From the NCBI GenBank assembly GCA_949317995.1, contig OX439036.1, positions 106,805,669 to 106,869,668 of the forward strand: a DNA stretch of 64,000 nt, written 5' to 3'. The DNA is from Acholoe squamosa. Its lineage: Eukaryota > Annelida > Polychaeta > Phyllodocida > Polynoidae. The notes under the pieces are model-generated. The model was not told the origin of the DNA. It did not search any database and was given only the letters and a program-made list of their open reading frames with translations. Made by a program: the position numbers and the translations under genes. Shown piece by piece: positions 23,616-34,828 of the stretch. Numbering within the stretch: the stretch's first letter is position 1; each line of letters starts with the position of its first letter.

Positions 23616-23823
23616 CCTAAAATTCTAATAGTTTGGACCAATACCTAACTGAAACCTCTGCTGTTCTATCGATGATGAATGTGGTTCAAATTCTGCTCTT
23701 GCCATCCAGTCCTTCGGCCTGATGGTGCATGTGCACAAACAGAGCACCCCAAACGTCATGTTTGCCCCCCCCCCTTCCATCCCACCATACCTCCTAAAGC
23801 AAACCCCAAACCTGCCTCAGTAG

Positions 23824-23993
23824 ACCCCAGTAGGTGTCCATAGTAAATAGACCTCCTCCTGTCCATATCTGTCCTACATTGGGCACTGAAAACCCTGCTA
23901 GGACTGAAACCCTAGTAGGTGTCCATAGTAAATAGACCTCCTCCTGTCCATATCTGTCCTACATTGGGCACTGAAAACCCTGGTAGGACTGAA
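23824..23993. repeat. 85-bp tandem duplication
   Basis: Two nearly identical copies with period 85 contain TAGGTGTCCATAGTAAATAG and TACATTGGGCACTGAAAACC. Confidence 0.9.
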
Positions 23994-24719
23994 AGTCGTC
24001 AATGTAGACCACTTAGCTCCTCAGCCTGGCAATATCTGAACCTACAATCATAGGTGGTAGAATTCTTAAAAAAGATAAGCGCAAAAAGCCACAGACTAAA
24101 AGAATAATATCGAATTAGATCTTATTTCACTCACTTGCAACCTCTATTCTTCAGAAGTTATATGTTTAAATTAAATCTTAAACCTTTTCATTTGGTTTGA
24201 CTGTATAGCTTATACATGGTCTATTGACTAAATGTGTTTTCCTTTTTCAACCTTTCATGTGAGTGCTACAACTCTACACTGGTTAACAACCGACAGCAAA
24301 CACAAGGGCTCTTCTTTGTCAGCCAAAACATCGTATACATACTAGGCCCTTTAACAAATATTGCGTTCAGGTAATGGGGTTGAAAAAATTATGGTAGGAG
24401 GTAGGACAACTTTCTTTTGCTTAATTCTTTTAATGCCATCTGAAAATATTCTTACTTTTCTATGCAATTTTGACGCACAGGGTCCTAAAAAAGTTATTTT
24501 TCTCCGTAAGTGCCAAAATTCCAATTGCCCCCACCCCCCAAAGTTGGCATAACAAAGCTAGGGTAAGGGGTAAGATTTTTGCATTAAAATAATGTTTGAA
24601 CAACATTAAAATAATGTTGTACAAACATAATTTATATTGCTTAATATTCTGAAACCTGTTTGAGGTCCGTATGGTGTCCAAATAGTGACCTATTTGTCAC
24701 GATAGAGAAGCCCTCACGG
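23994..24719. other. Non-coding stretch, nothing recognised
   Basis: No gene recognised. The AT-rich DNA includes short repeats of AAAATAATGTT near 24585-24620. Confidence 0.4.
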
Positions 24720-24724
24720 GTTAT

Positions 24725-24825
24725 TCCAGGGCGTTACAGCAATTAGTATGATGCTTGTGCTTACCACAGGCGAGTCACTCACCAGCATTGCATTGTTGTA
24801 TCATGTCAACACTAAAGAGTTAAGT
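24725..24825. mobile_element. Two-hairpin MITE, partial
   Basis: Retains AGGCGAGTCACTCACCAGCA with ATTGCATTGTTGTATCATG. The termini are decayed. Confidence 0.5.
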
Positions 24826-25123
24826 ATGAGGCTTTAAGGAAAATAAAATGGTTTATTAAAGGGTTATTATCTATTCTTGATGACACTGGCCACAACCCCA
24901 TTCCCTGTACTCCTCCACACACAAGGTACCCTCATCCCTTTGTCACCCCTACCCCACCCCAAGTCCACAGGGGGGAGGGACTAACACAATATTTCTTGAG
25001 TCCTGACCCCCACAGTCGTCATTAGGGCAGTATTTTCCAGCAGGCTGACCAACAAGATGCTGACATTGTGTACTCCTGGTGATGTGCTTAATACAATAAC
25101 TGAGTCACCACTGCCCACTTTCA

Positions 25124-25427
25124 CACTGAAAACCTGGAAGATCCGAAACTAGTCAGCCGTGACCACTTTAGGTCCTCAAGTTGACGATACCTAAAACTAC
25201 AACTTTAGGTAGTCAAAATGACGACTTTAGGTCATCATCCTGACAACCTAAGTCATCAGTATGACAACTCTGTACTGTCAGTATTGTCATACTGACGACT
25301 CAAGTCGTCAGGATGACGACCTAAAGCCATCATTTCGACTACCTAAAGCTGTAGTTTTAGCTATAGTCAACAGGAGGACCTAAAGTCCTCACCGCTGACT
25401 AGTTTCGGATCTTCCAGGTTTTCAGTG
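25124..25427. mobile_element. Palindromic MITE with CACTGAAAACC ends
   Basis: The entire 304-bp element is a long imperfect palindrome with ends CACTGAAAACCTGGAAGATC and GATCTTCCAGGTTTTCAGTG. Many short mirrored units such as GACGACTTTAGGTCATC lie inside. It has CA on both flanks, and the sister copy at 29227 has TA. No ORF. Confidence 0.88.
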
Positions 25428-25540
25428 CACTGCCCCCAACCCTCTACCTACAACTCCTCCACTCTTACCCCCATCCATGACCCTTTCCAGTCCTACTTTG
25501 CACTGGTAGGTTGTGCTCTCGGGCTCTCCCTCGCCCTCCC

Positions 25541-25920
25541 TGTTTTTCTAACTTTAACCCCCCCCCCCACAAGAAAAAGAAGAAAAAAAAAGAAATCCCT
25601 TGTTCAGCTTTCCCAATCCCTGCATGCCTTCTCATATACCCCCCCCCCCCTGCCACACTTGTCTCTGGCCCCTCCCACCCCCCTCCTTCGCCTTTCTCTG
25701 TCTGTTCCCGTCTCTCACTCTCTGTCTCTCCCTGTCTCTCTCTCTCCCCCTGTCACTTTCAACTTCTCTGTCCCTGTCTCCTCCCCTCCCCTTCTCATCC
25801 TTTCTTCTCATATCTGTTCTCCCTCCCCTTCCCCACTTTTCATTTCCTTTCTTTTCCCCCACCCCCTGAAACTTCTAACTCAACCCCCACCCTATTCCCA
25901 CCCCCCCGACCCCCACCCCT
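25541..25920. repeat. Pyrimidine-rich tract
   Basis: About 380 bp of C/T-rich DNA with runs of 9-11 C, interrupted by a short purine patch (25570-25595). Long open frames through it on both strands reflect composition. Confidence 0.9.
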
Positions 25921-25927
25921 AATAGGG

Positions 25928-26345
25928 ATATCCCAGTTAATTATCCTGGCGTGTGATTGAGTTATTGGTCCCAAAGTGGATCAGGGAGTGATGAGGTGGG
26001 TCGGTGACTGTCTGTTCAGTGTCACGCTGAATGGGAATACTAAACAGTAATGCAGTTATGGGATCGTTATTAACTCCTATTATGATACTCAGAGTTAGGC
26101 TACTCTCACTGAATTTGTCATTTATTCAGTTGCTATTCTTCCTGCATTTATAAATAGGAATTCTAGTTGTCGCAATTTCTTCATTGAATTTGTTAGATTA
26201 TCTCTTCTTATTGACAAAGAACAACTTGTCTATTGATTACATGTGTATAGTTACAGATATAGCTTCACATGAAGAATTCAGAAGAAAAAAAGTAGAATAA
26301 ACCTGGTCCCTCTGCAAGGGTTGATAATACGACCATTTCATCAGC
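25928..26345. other. Non-coding stretch, nothing recognised
   Basis: No ORF or repeat of note. Confidence 0.4.
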
Positions 26346-26688
26346 TTTGATACAGCAGATGGCGCTAGTGGCGACCATGCCACTTTGCTACTCCCACAGG
26401 GGCATGGCTGGTTTGGACTCTAGTACTTGTAATATGCTCACATGTTTGTAATGATCTGCCTAATATTTTGCTCATTATTTTCTTTCAATGTTGATAGTGA
26501 ATAAAATAGCACTATTTCTATGTGTGCAGCTGTGATTTCTAAGACATGGAGTTATATTTTACATTGCAAATGGGTATTTTAGTAAGGGGTGTCTGTGCTC
26601 TAAGGGTAAGCCTATGGTGCCCTGGGAGAGGATGCTGGATGTGCCCATGTAAGCAGTGGCCTACTGAAGCACCATCTAGTGTATCAAA
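26346..26688 (+). mobile_element. Dispersed element with AGATGGCGCT ends
   Basis: The left end TTTGATACAGCAGATGGCGC and right end ACCATCTAGTGTATCAAA form an imperfect inverted repeat. The interior matches 5432-5689 in reverse (AGGGGCATGGCTG, GGGTGTCTGTGCTCTAAGG). Non-coding; superfamily unknown. Confidence 0.6.
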
Positions 26689-26888
26689 ATGGTAAAATTA
26701 ATGTTATAGGGGTATACTGATTTGGTATTTGAGAACCTCTCTCTGGGTCATAGTAGGTGAGAGATTTTAGATACAAATAAGAAAGAAGCTGAAATAAAGG
26801 AACTGTGTCTCTAGCTACAGGAACAGGGGCCATTAAGAAGATGAAAGTACACCGTACGTATGCATCATCCATTGATGGAATGTATTAA

Positions 26889-27043
26889 CCCTTTAAGGGT
26901 GGAATGTTGGCTCAAGTGCTCATTTCTCTTTATTGGCATTAGGAATCAAGCCTGAGGCTAGCTGGTGCTGCATCGACATTTATTCATCAGGGCTGCATTC
27001 GAAAAGCCAAGATATATTTAAGAACTATGCGGGCATTAAAGGG
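26889..27043. mobile_element. Short TTAA-flanked MITE, deletion derivative
   Basis: 155 bp from CCCTTTAAGGGTGG to GGCATTAAAGGG with TTAA on both sides. Only remnants of the internal hairpins (GGGCTGCATTC) remain. Confidence 0.65.
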
Positions 27044-27681
27044 TTAAAAGTCCAATCCTGGCTGTGAGTCAGGTTTAAGGTAAAATGATGCATTAAAATG
27101 GTAGCAATCTGGACTTTAAGGGGTTAATGCAAACAGTATTGCTTCTCAATTTAATCAGAAGCAATCATTCTATATATGTGTCCCTATGATCTATATTAAG
27201 GCAATTCAGTTATACCTACAAGAACGTGCCTCACTATCCCTCCATCAGTTCCCCCACTAGGAGCCCCCTCCCCTTAAGGCATAATTCAATTACAGCAAAT
27301 TAAGGAAATCGATACCAGACCTTCTGAGAAGATGATTTTATCGACTTAATGGAGATTCTCAGATCATGAAAAAGGGGTGTATTTGTGTGAGGAAAACATG
27401 TAGAGGGGGGAGTGGAGGGTGTTCTGATGGAGAGAAAAGTGGGGGATGTTCTGTTGGAGGGAAAAGATGCTGAAGACCTCACCTACTCTTTTCTCAGCTC
27501 TCTACTCCCCCCCCCCCACCCACCCCAACCAAAAGCTTGCCCCCTTCCCTTAAGATCCTACTATCTTATATGGTACGGCAAGGAATAATTCATTTTCATT
27601 AAATGCTCATTCGAAGTGAAGGAATTGTTATAGATTTTCAGTCTTATGAAAAGGTCTTATATGTACCACATATGAAGTCAC
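27044..27681. other. Non-coding stretch, nothing recognised
   Basis: Contains a C-run near 27508. No gene recognised. Confidence 0.4.
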
Positions 27682-28095
27682 TTTAATTCTATAAGCATAA
27701 AAGGAATATCTTTGGCTGTACACAATCTCTTTCCAGCCTAGCCCTACCCCTAGTCAGTCAGGACACTGATATTACACACATTCCAAACAGTGTCAAACAC
27801 CTTCCCCATCCTCCATGCCTTCCCCTTGTTAGGCCGTCCTAGATGGCTATACCCATAGCCCTTATCTGTACTTGATCTACCACATTAATATAATTCAATT
27901 AGTCACTTTCATTCTACGAGCATAAAGGGAATATCTTTGGCTGTAGATTATCTCTTTCCAACCAAGCCCAACTCCTAGTGAGGATATCAAGATATTACAA
28001 AGCTTTCATGTACAGCCCACCTCCCATGCCCTCTGCTTGTTAGGCTGCCTTATATGACTACACCCACAGCCCTTATCTGTACTTGGGTGTCTCAT
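27682..28095. repeat. Diverged tandem duplication, about 220-bp period
   Basis: Two copies share GGAATATCTTTGGCTGTA, then CTTGTTAGGC, then AGCCCTTATCTGTACTTG, in the same order. The second begins about 223 bp after the first. Confidence 0.75.
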
Positions 28096-28722
28096 ACTTC
28101 TTCCTTAAGTACATCCTACATAAAGATAAGGAGATGGTGGATTGATGTATGTTTTAGTACTACACACAATAGTTCTAGTGGATAAGACAGTCTGATGAGG
28201 CGATGTATATAAGATAAGGGATCGTGTGTAGCAGGGCCCTGGTACAGCTTCAGGTTCTCAAAACCAAAATGATGTAGTTTTGTCTACATGCATAAAGAAT
28301 TTACTAGATAAAGCATTTGGGATATATTTGTAGCAGTAATGAAGTAGGGTGCAAATAGATATTCATCACTTCATTAACCCACTAGAAAAAGCTGAGGACA
28401 TTTCTATGGCGGTATGGGAAATGTGAATATCAACTCCCAGGGGTAAAATAAGAAATGCATAATAGCAATATATATTAGGAGTACAGATACTATAGTTAAG
28501 TCAAGGTTTGCATTTCTTTGGCTCCACCTAACCTTGTGTGCAGCCAGCATCCCCATACACCACCCCTTTACCTTGTTATCATGACAGTTCCTGTCTTGGA
28601 TTGAGACCCAAGGATATGGGATTAAAGCCCAGGGTCTATGGGATTAAAGGATATAAGAGGATTAGAGATACACCTCCTTCTTCTGCCCCTCAAACAGCCT
28701 CAGAGGTGGTGGATGTGTCATG
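28096..28722. other. Non-coding stretch, nothing recognised
   Basis: No gene seen. A short direct repeat of TATGGGATTAAAG lies at about 28616-28650. Confidence 0.4.
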
Positions 28723-28943
28723 CACTCTAAATATTAACTGTTGGACTCTACCAGGGATCCTCGTAAAACTGAACAGTGAACTACTGTAACTAAAGTGTAG
28801 TTTTTACAAGAAGCCGCAGGTAGCACTACGGTGGTATGATGATGTAAAAGGAATCTCTGTGAAAATAATGATGAATCTCTGGCAACTTTGGCACGAGGAT
28901 TCTGTCATAATTTTGACGACTTTTTTTTTCTTTTTTTACAGTG
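28723..28943 (+). mobile_element. TA-type MITE with CACTGTAAAA ends
   Basis: Runs from CACTCTAAATATTAACTG to TTTTTTTACAGTG. It shares ACCAGGGATCCTCGTAAAAC, GGAATCTCTGTGAAAATAAT and CTTTGGCACGAGGATTC with its sisters. It is flanked by TG and CA, which could be TA changed by point mutation. Confidence 0.8.
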
Positions 28944-29226
28944 CAGGGGTGGATTACTCAGCACAAGCTTCACAGACGCCCCTGAAGCCATATATATATA
29001 TGAGGAGACAGCGATCTCAAACCAATTTTGGCAGCATAAAGGATTGGAGTGTGGGGGTAGGGGGGGGGGGGGCAAGCTAGTTGAGGCACAGGCAGAGGAG
29101 AGACATCCTTGTAAAGGGGTGGGGTAGGTATAGGTAAAGGAAAAGAGAAGCAGGCAGGATGCAAAACTGGTAGCTGCAGGTGGATGGAATGGAGTAACTA
29201 GCCATTGCTGCATTTAGGTACCACTA

Positions 29227-29521
29227 CACTGAAAACATGGAAGATCTGAAACTAGTCAGCGGTGACCACTTTAGGTGCTCAAGTTGACGATACCTAAAAC
29301 TACAACTTTAGGTAGTCAAAATGACGACTTTAGATCGTCATCCTGACGACCTGAGTCATCAATATGATGACTCTGTATTGTCATCCTGATGACTCAGGTC
29401 GTCATCCTGACGACCTTAAGTCGTCATTTTGACTACCTAAAGTTATAGTTTTAGGTATCGTCAACTTGAAGACCTAAAGTGGTCACCGCTGACTAGTTTC
29501 GGATCTTCCATGTTTTCAGTG
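29227..29521. mobile_element. Palindromic MITE with CACTGAAAAC ends
   Basis: 295-bp palindrome with TA on both sides (29225-29226 and 29522-29523). The ends are CACTGAAAACATGGAAGATC and its complement. It is highly similar to 25124-25427. The TA target and CACTG ends suggest a mariner-like mobilising enzyme. Confidence 0.9.
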
Positions 29522-30113
29522 TAGGAGAAAATAGTCTACTGTGTTAATCCTGTAAGAGTCACTATAGAATTGATACACCAATCCCATTGGTTTCATAAAT
29601 GTGGTGCTGAAATGTATGCCTGTATTGACAGGACTGTGTCAATAGAAGCCTTTAGGGCTTCTGAATACTGGAATTTTGAAGCTTCAAGGATCAATAAATT
29701 GTAAACCTGTATTCAAAGGGTTCTAATTAAGTAGTCAGGATTTTTTTGTCCTTAGTCACTTCCATCCCTGGGCTCCGAGGCAGGATGTGGAGGTTTAGTT
29801 CATGGCGTTGCTTGACCTTTTCCGTCCATCCCTCCAGGCTCAGTGTAGGATTAGGTTAACGTCCTACGGTAACAGCACACTAAATCCCTGAGCACCTTTC
29901 CATGTTCTCTACCCTCCCCACCCCCCCCCCTCCCCCCATACATGGCCCACCCCCCTCCACCCACCCGGTCAGCCCTTGCCTCAACTATCAGGCTTCATTT
30001 CCTCTGTCCTTAACTATAGGTCTACTACCTCCACTACACACACACCCTTTCCCCACCCAGGTCATTCCCCACCCTGGTCAATCCCCGACACCCCCATATA
30101 TACACCTTGTCTA
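29522..30113. other. Non-coding stretch with C-rich tract
   Basis: No gene seen. A GTCACTTCCATCCCTGGG end of the GGATGGAAGT family lies at about 29755. A strongly C-rich tract occupies about 29905-30110. Confidence 0.5.
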
Positions 30114-30190
30114 CACTGTAAAAAATAACTGGCAACTTTGGGACAAGGATTCCGTCGTTATGTCAACAATAATTTGTTTTTTTTTACTGT
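30114..30190 (+). mobile_element. TA-type MITE, internally deleted
   Basis: Starts CACTGTAAAAAATAACTG and joins directly to GGCAACTTTGGGACAAGGAT, skipping about 140 bp present in sister copies, then runs to a decayed ACTGT end. TA precedes it. Confidence 0.8.
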
Positions 30191-30717
30191 TCTACCCACT
30201 TCACTTTCCATTTAGCCTACTCTCCCTTCTCTACCTGTCTTACTTTTTCCCTTTTCCCTTCCCTCTCTCCCTCTAGGTATCCCCCTCCCTCTATCATTTC
30301 CATCATCTATATTCCCTCTCCATCCCTCTCCCAGGAACACCCTATTGTCTTATTACATCTTTTCCTCCCCCCCTCTGGTCTCACCCCGACCCACCTCCAC
30401 CTCCACCTCCATGGGCAGCCCACATACTGCCTTGTCTCACCTATCAGGGTTCATTTCTTCTGTCCTTCGCTCCCGTAAAACCTGGCATTTAGGGCACTCT
30501 GATCCCGTTCCCTCTACCCCTGCCCAGCTACTGCCCTAGTCTCGCCTGCCAGAATCCATATCCTTTAGGCTCTGGGTCCTCCCCAACCCCAACGCGCCCG
30601 CCAGAAAACGTGAGTAATCCTGTAAGGGCCAAATGATACTCATAATTTCCTATGGTGTGTAGATGTTGAATCTAATGAGCCTGCAGTATATTGCAGTCCC
30701 GAAGGCTATCTTATAAA
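30191..30717. other. Non-coding, pyrimidine-rich stretch
   Basis: C/T-rich to about 30600. No gene or repeat family recognised. Confidence 0.4.
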
Positions 30718-30955
30718 ATGATATTTATGGAAAAAGTCAGTTAAAAGTCAGTTAAAATTGAACTTTTGACTAAATTAGGGGGTAATTGTCAAGATTCCAT
30801 GCAAATTCACAAAATTTCTAAAATTCTCTCGCTCGAGAGTGGATACATTTTTTCATGAGCCCCGTAAATTATTCGCTATTTGGTCAGTTAAAAGGCGATA
30901 AATGTCAGGTAAAAGTGAGTTAAAACCATAATACATAAATAGTGGGAACCCTACT
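30718..30955 (+). mobile_element. hAT-like MITE, 5'-truncated
   Basis: Matches the 3' two thirds of 48053-48367, including GTCAGTTAAAAGTCAGTTAA, a CTCGAGAGTGGATA segment, and the end AATAGTGGGAACCCT. The left terminus is missing. Confidence 0.75.
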
Positions 30956-31025
30956 TAGGATATTAGTATTTCTGTGACTGAACTGGAACCTGCATGGAGG
31001 CACCCCGCCACCATCAAATGGTTAA

Positions 31026-34000
31026 CCCTTTAAGGACTGCTAAGTCAGGGAGTGCATTATGCCAATCAGTTGTCCTTAGGCTGGGAGTGCATCATGCCTA
31101 TTGGTTGTCCTCAGGCTGGGAGTGCATCATGCCCATTGGTTGTCCTCAGGCTGGGAGTGCATCATGCCCATTTGTTGTCCTAAGGCTGGGAGTGCATCAT
31201 GCCCATTGGTTGTCATAAGGCTGGGAGTGCATCATGCCCATTGGTTGTCCTAAGGCTGGGAGTGCATCATGCCCATTGGTTGTCCTAAGGCTGGGAGTGC
31301 ATCATGCCCATTGGTTGTCCTAAGGCTGGGAGTGCATCATGCCCATCGGTTGTCCTAAGGCTGGGAGTGCATCATGCCCATTGGTTGTCCTTAGGCTGGG
31401 AGTGCATCATGCCCATTGGTTGTCCTAAGGCTGGGAGTGCATCATGCCCATTGGTTGTCCTTAGGCTGGGAGTTCATCATGCCCATTGGTTGTCCTAAGG
31501 CTGGGAGTGCATCATGCCCATCGGTTGTCCTTAGGCTGGGAGTGCATCATGCCCATTGGTTGTCCTTAGGCTGGGAGTGCATCATGCCCATTGGTTGTCC
31601 TTAGGCTGGGAGTGCATCATGCCCATTGGTTGTCCTAAGGCTGGGAGTGCATCATGCCCATTGGTTGTCCTAAGGCTGGGAGTGCATCATGCCCATTGGT
31701 TGTCCTAAGTCTGGGAGTGCATCATGCCCATTGGTTGTCCTCAGGCTGTGAGTGCATCATGCCCATTGGTTGTCCTAAGGCTGGGAGTGCATCATGCCCA
31801 TTGGTTGTCCTAAGGCTGGGAGTGCATCATGCCCATTGGTTGTCCTTAGGCTGGGAGTGCATCATGCCCATTGGTTGTCCTTAGGCTGGGAGTGCATCAT
31901 GCCCATTGGTTGTCCTTAGGCCAGGAGTGCATCATGCCCATTGGTTGTCCTCAGGCTGGGAGTGCATCATGCCCATTGGTTGTCCTAAGGCTGTGAGTGC
32001 ATCATGCCCATTGGTTGTCCTTAGGCTGGGAGTGCATCATGCCCATTGGTTGTCCTAAGGCTGGGAGTGCATCATGCCCATTGGTTGTCATAAGGCTGGG
32101 AGTGCATCATGCCCATCGGTTGTCCTTAGGCTGGGAGTGCATCATGCCCATTGGTTGTCCTAAGGCTGGGAGTGCATCATGCCCATTGGTTGTCCTTAGG
32201 CTGGGAGTGCATCATGCCCATTGGTTGTCCTAAGGCTGGGAGTGCATCATGCCCATTGGTTGTCCTCAGGCTGTGAGTGCATCATGCCCATTGGTTGTCC
32301 TAAGGCTGGGAGTGCATCATGCCCATTGGTTGTCCTAAGGCTGGGAGTGCATCATGCCCATTGGTTGTCCTTAGGCTGGGAGTGCATCATGCCCATTGGT
32401 TGTCCTTAGGCTGGGAGTGCATCATGCCCATTGGTTGTCCTTAGGCCAGGAGTGCATCATGCCCATTGGTTGTCCTCAGGCTGGGAGTGCATCATGCCCA
32501 TTGGTTGTCCTAAGGCTGTGAGTGCATCATGCCCATTGGTTGTCCTTAGGCTGGGAGTGCATCATGCCCATTGGTTGTCCTAAGGCTGGGAGTGCATCAT
32601 GCCCATTGGTTGTCATAAGGCTGGGAGTGCATCATGCCCATCGGTTGTCCTTAGGCTGGGAGTGCATCATGCCCATTGGTTGTCCTAAGGCTGTGAGTGC
32701 ATCATGCCCATTGGTTGTCCTTAGGCTGGGAGTGCATCATGCCCATTGGTTGTCCTAAGGCTGGGAGTGCATCATGCCCATTGGTTGTCATAAGGCTGGG
32801 AGTGCATCATGCCCATCGGTTGTCCTTAGGCTGGGAGTGCATCATGCCCATTGGTTGTCCTAAGGCTGGGAGTGCATCATGCCCATTGGTTGTCCTTAGG
32901 CTGGGAGTGCATCATGCCCATTGGTTGTCCTAAGGCTGGGAGTGCATCATGCCCATTGGTTGTCCTCAGACTGGGAGTGCATCATGCCCATTGGTTGTCC
33001 TAAGGCTGGGAGTGCATCATGCCCATTGGTTGTCCTCAGGCTGGGAGTGCATCATGCCCATTTGTTGTCCTAAGGCTGGGAGTGCATCATGCCCATTGGT
33101 TGTCATAAGGCTGGGAGTGCATCATGCCCATTGGTTGTCCTAAGGCTGGGAGTGCATCATGCCCATTGGTTGTCCTAAGGCTGGGAGTGCATCATGCCCA
33201 TTGGTTGTCCTAAGGCTGGGAGTGCATCATGCCCATTGGTTGTCCTAAGGCTGGGAGTGCATCATGCCCATTGGTTGTCCTTAGGCTGGGAGTGCATCAT
33301 GCCCATTGGTTGTCCTAAGGCTGGGAGTGCATCATGCCCATTGGTTGTCCTAAGGCTGGGAGTGCATCATGCCCATTGGTTGTCCTTAGGCTGGGAGTGC
33401 ATCATGCCCATTGGTTGTCCTTAGGCTGGGAGTGCATCATGCCCATTGGTTGTCCTAAGGCTGGGAGTGCATCATGCCCATTGGTTGTCCTAAGGCTGGG
33501 AGTGCATCATGCCCGTTTTTTGTCATAAGGCTGGGAGTGCATCATGCCCATTGGTTGTCCTAAGGCTGGGAGTGCATCATGCCCATTGGTTGTCCTAAGG
33601 CTGGGAGTGCATCATGCCCATTGGTTGTCCTAAGGCTGGGAGTGCATCATGCCCGTTTTTTGTCATAAGGCTGGGAGTGCATCATGCCCATTGGTTGTCC
33701 TAAGGCTGGGAGTGCATCATGCCCATTGGTTGTCCTAAGGCTGGGAGTGCATCATGCCCATTGGTTGTCCTAAGTCTGGGAGTGCATCATGCCCATTGGT
33801 TGTCCTCAGGCTGTGAGTGCATCATGCCCATTGGTTGTCCTAAGGCTGGGAGTGCATCATGCCCATTGGTTGTCCTAAGGCTGGGAGTGCATCATGCCCA
33901 TTGGTTGTCCTTAGGCTGGGAGTGCATCATGCCCATTGGTTGTCCTTAGGCTGGGAGTGCATCATGCCCATTGGTTGTCCTTAGGCCAGGAGTGCATCAT

Positions 34001-34824
34001 GCCCATTGGTTGTCCTCAGGCTGGGAGTGCATCATGCCCATTGGTTGTCCTAAGGCTGTGAGTGCATCATGCCCATTGGTTGTCCTTAGGCTGGGAGTGC
34101 ATCATGCCCATTGGTTGTCCTAAGGCTGGGAGTGCATCATGCCCATTGGTTGTCATAAGGCTGGGAGTGCATCATGCCCATTGGTTGTCCTAAGGCTGGG
34201 AGTGCATCATGCCCATTGGTTGTCCTAAGGCTGGGAGTGCATCATGTCCATTGGTTGTCCTAAGGCTGGGAGTGCATCATGCCCATTGGTTGTCCTAAGG
34301 CTGGGAGTGCATCATGCCCATTGGTTGTCCTAAGGCTGGGAGTGCATCATGCCCATTGGTTGTCATAAGGCTGGGAGTGCATCATGCCCATTGGTTGTCC
34401 TTAGGCTGGGAGTGCATCATGCCCATTGGTTGTCCTTAGGCTGGGAGTGCATCATGCCCATTGGTTGTCATAAGGCTGGGAGTGCATCATGCCCATTTGT
34501 TGTCCTTAGGCTGGGAGTGCATCATGCCCATTGGTTGTCCTAAGGCTGGGAGTGCATCATGCCCATTGGTTTTCCTTAGGCTGGGAGTGCATCATGCCCA
34601 TCGGTTGTCCTAAGGCTGGGAGTGCATCATGCCCATTGGTTGTCATGATGCTCAAATGAAGTGCTGGCAAGCAGAATCAATAGAGCATCATGCCGACCTA
34701 TCACCCCTGAAGGGTCGACATGATGCATGAATGTAGCCTTGGCATGTTAATCGCCAGGGCTACATTCATGTATCATGCCGACCAATGGGCATGATGCATT
34801 AATGCATTAGCCGCCCTCAAAGGA
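31026..34824 (+). mobile_element. Two-hairpin MITE enlarged by an internal satellite
   Basis: TTAA flanks both sides (31022-31025 and 34825-34828). The left end is CCCTTTAAGGACTGC. After the array, the normal family body follows without a break: ATGATGCTCAAATGAAGTGC, a middle CCCCTGAAGGGTCGAC, the AGCCTTGGCATGTTAATCGC hairpin and the right end GCCGCCCTCAAAGG. Without 102 of the 103 repeat units the element would be about 229 bp, the usual length. The array therefore arose inside an existing element. Confidence 0.9.
31040..34644 (+). repeat. 35-bp tandem array, exactly 103 units
   Basis: The unit is AGTGCATCATGCCCATTGGT followed by TGTCCTAAGGCTGGG. Starts fall every 35 bp over 3605 bp with no net indel at the positions checked. 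The first, most divergent unit (31040-31074, CTAAGTCAGGGAGTGCATTA) is the element's own subterminal segment. Units vary mainly at CCTAAGG / CCTTAGG / CCTCAGG / CATAAGG. Higher-order blocks exist: the rare TCAGGCTGTG variant recurs at 31741, 32266 and 33806, and TTAGGCCAGG recurs in step. There are no unique spacers, so it is not a CRISPR array. Frames broken by TAA or TAG in most units argue against coding. Confidence 0.97.
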
Positions 34825-34828
34825 TTAA

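Noticed and set aside
25425-25960. Long Pro/Ser/Leu-rich ORFs
   Set aside because: They come from a C/T-rich tract; base composition explains the open frames on both strands.
30994-34543. A family of 62-78 codon ORFs with a repeating 35-residue peptide
   Set aside because: They are frames of the 35-bp satellite, cut off by the TAA or TAG present in most units.
31040-34644. CRISPR-like array of 35-bp repeats
   Set aside because: Units are directly adjacent with no unique spacers, and the locus is inside an animal transposon.
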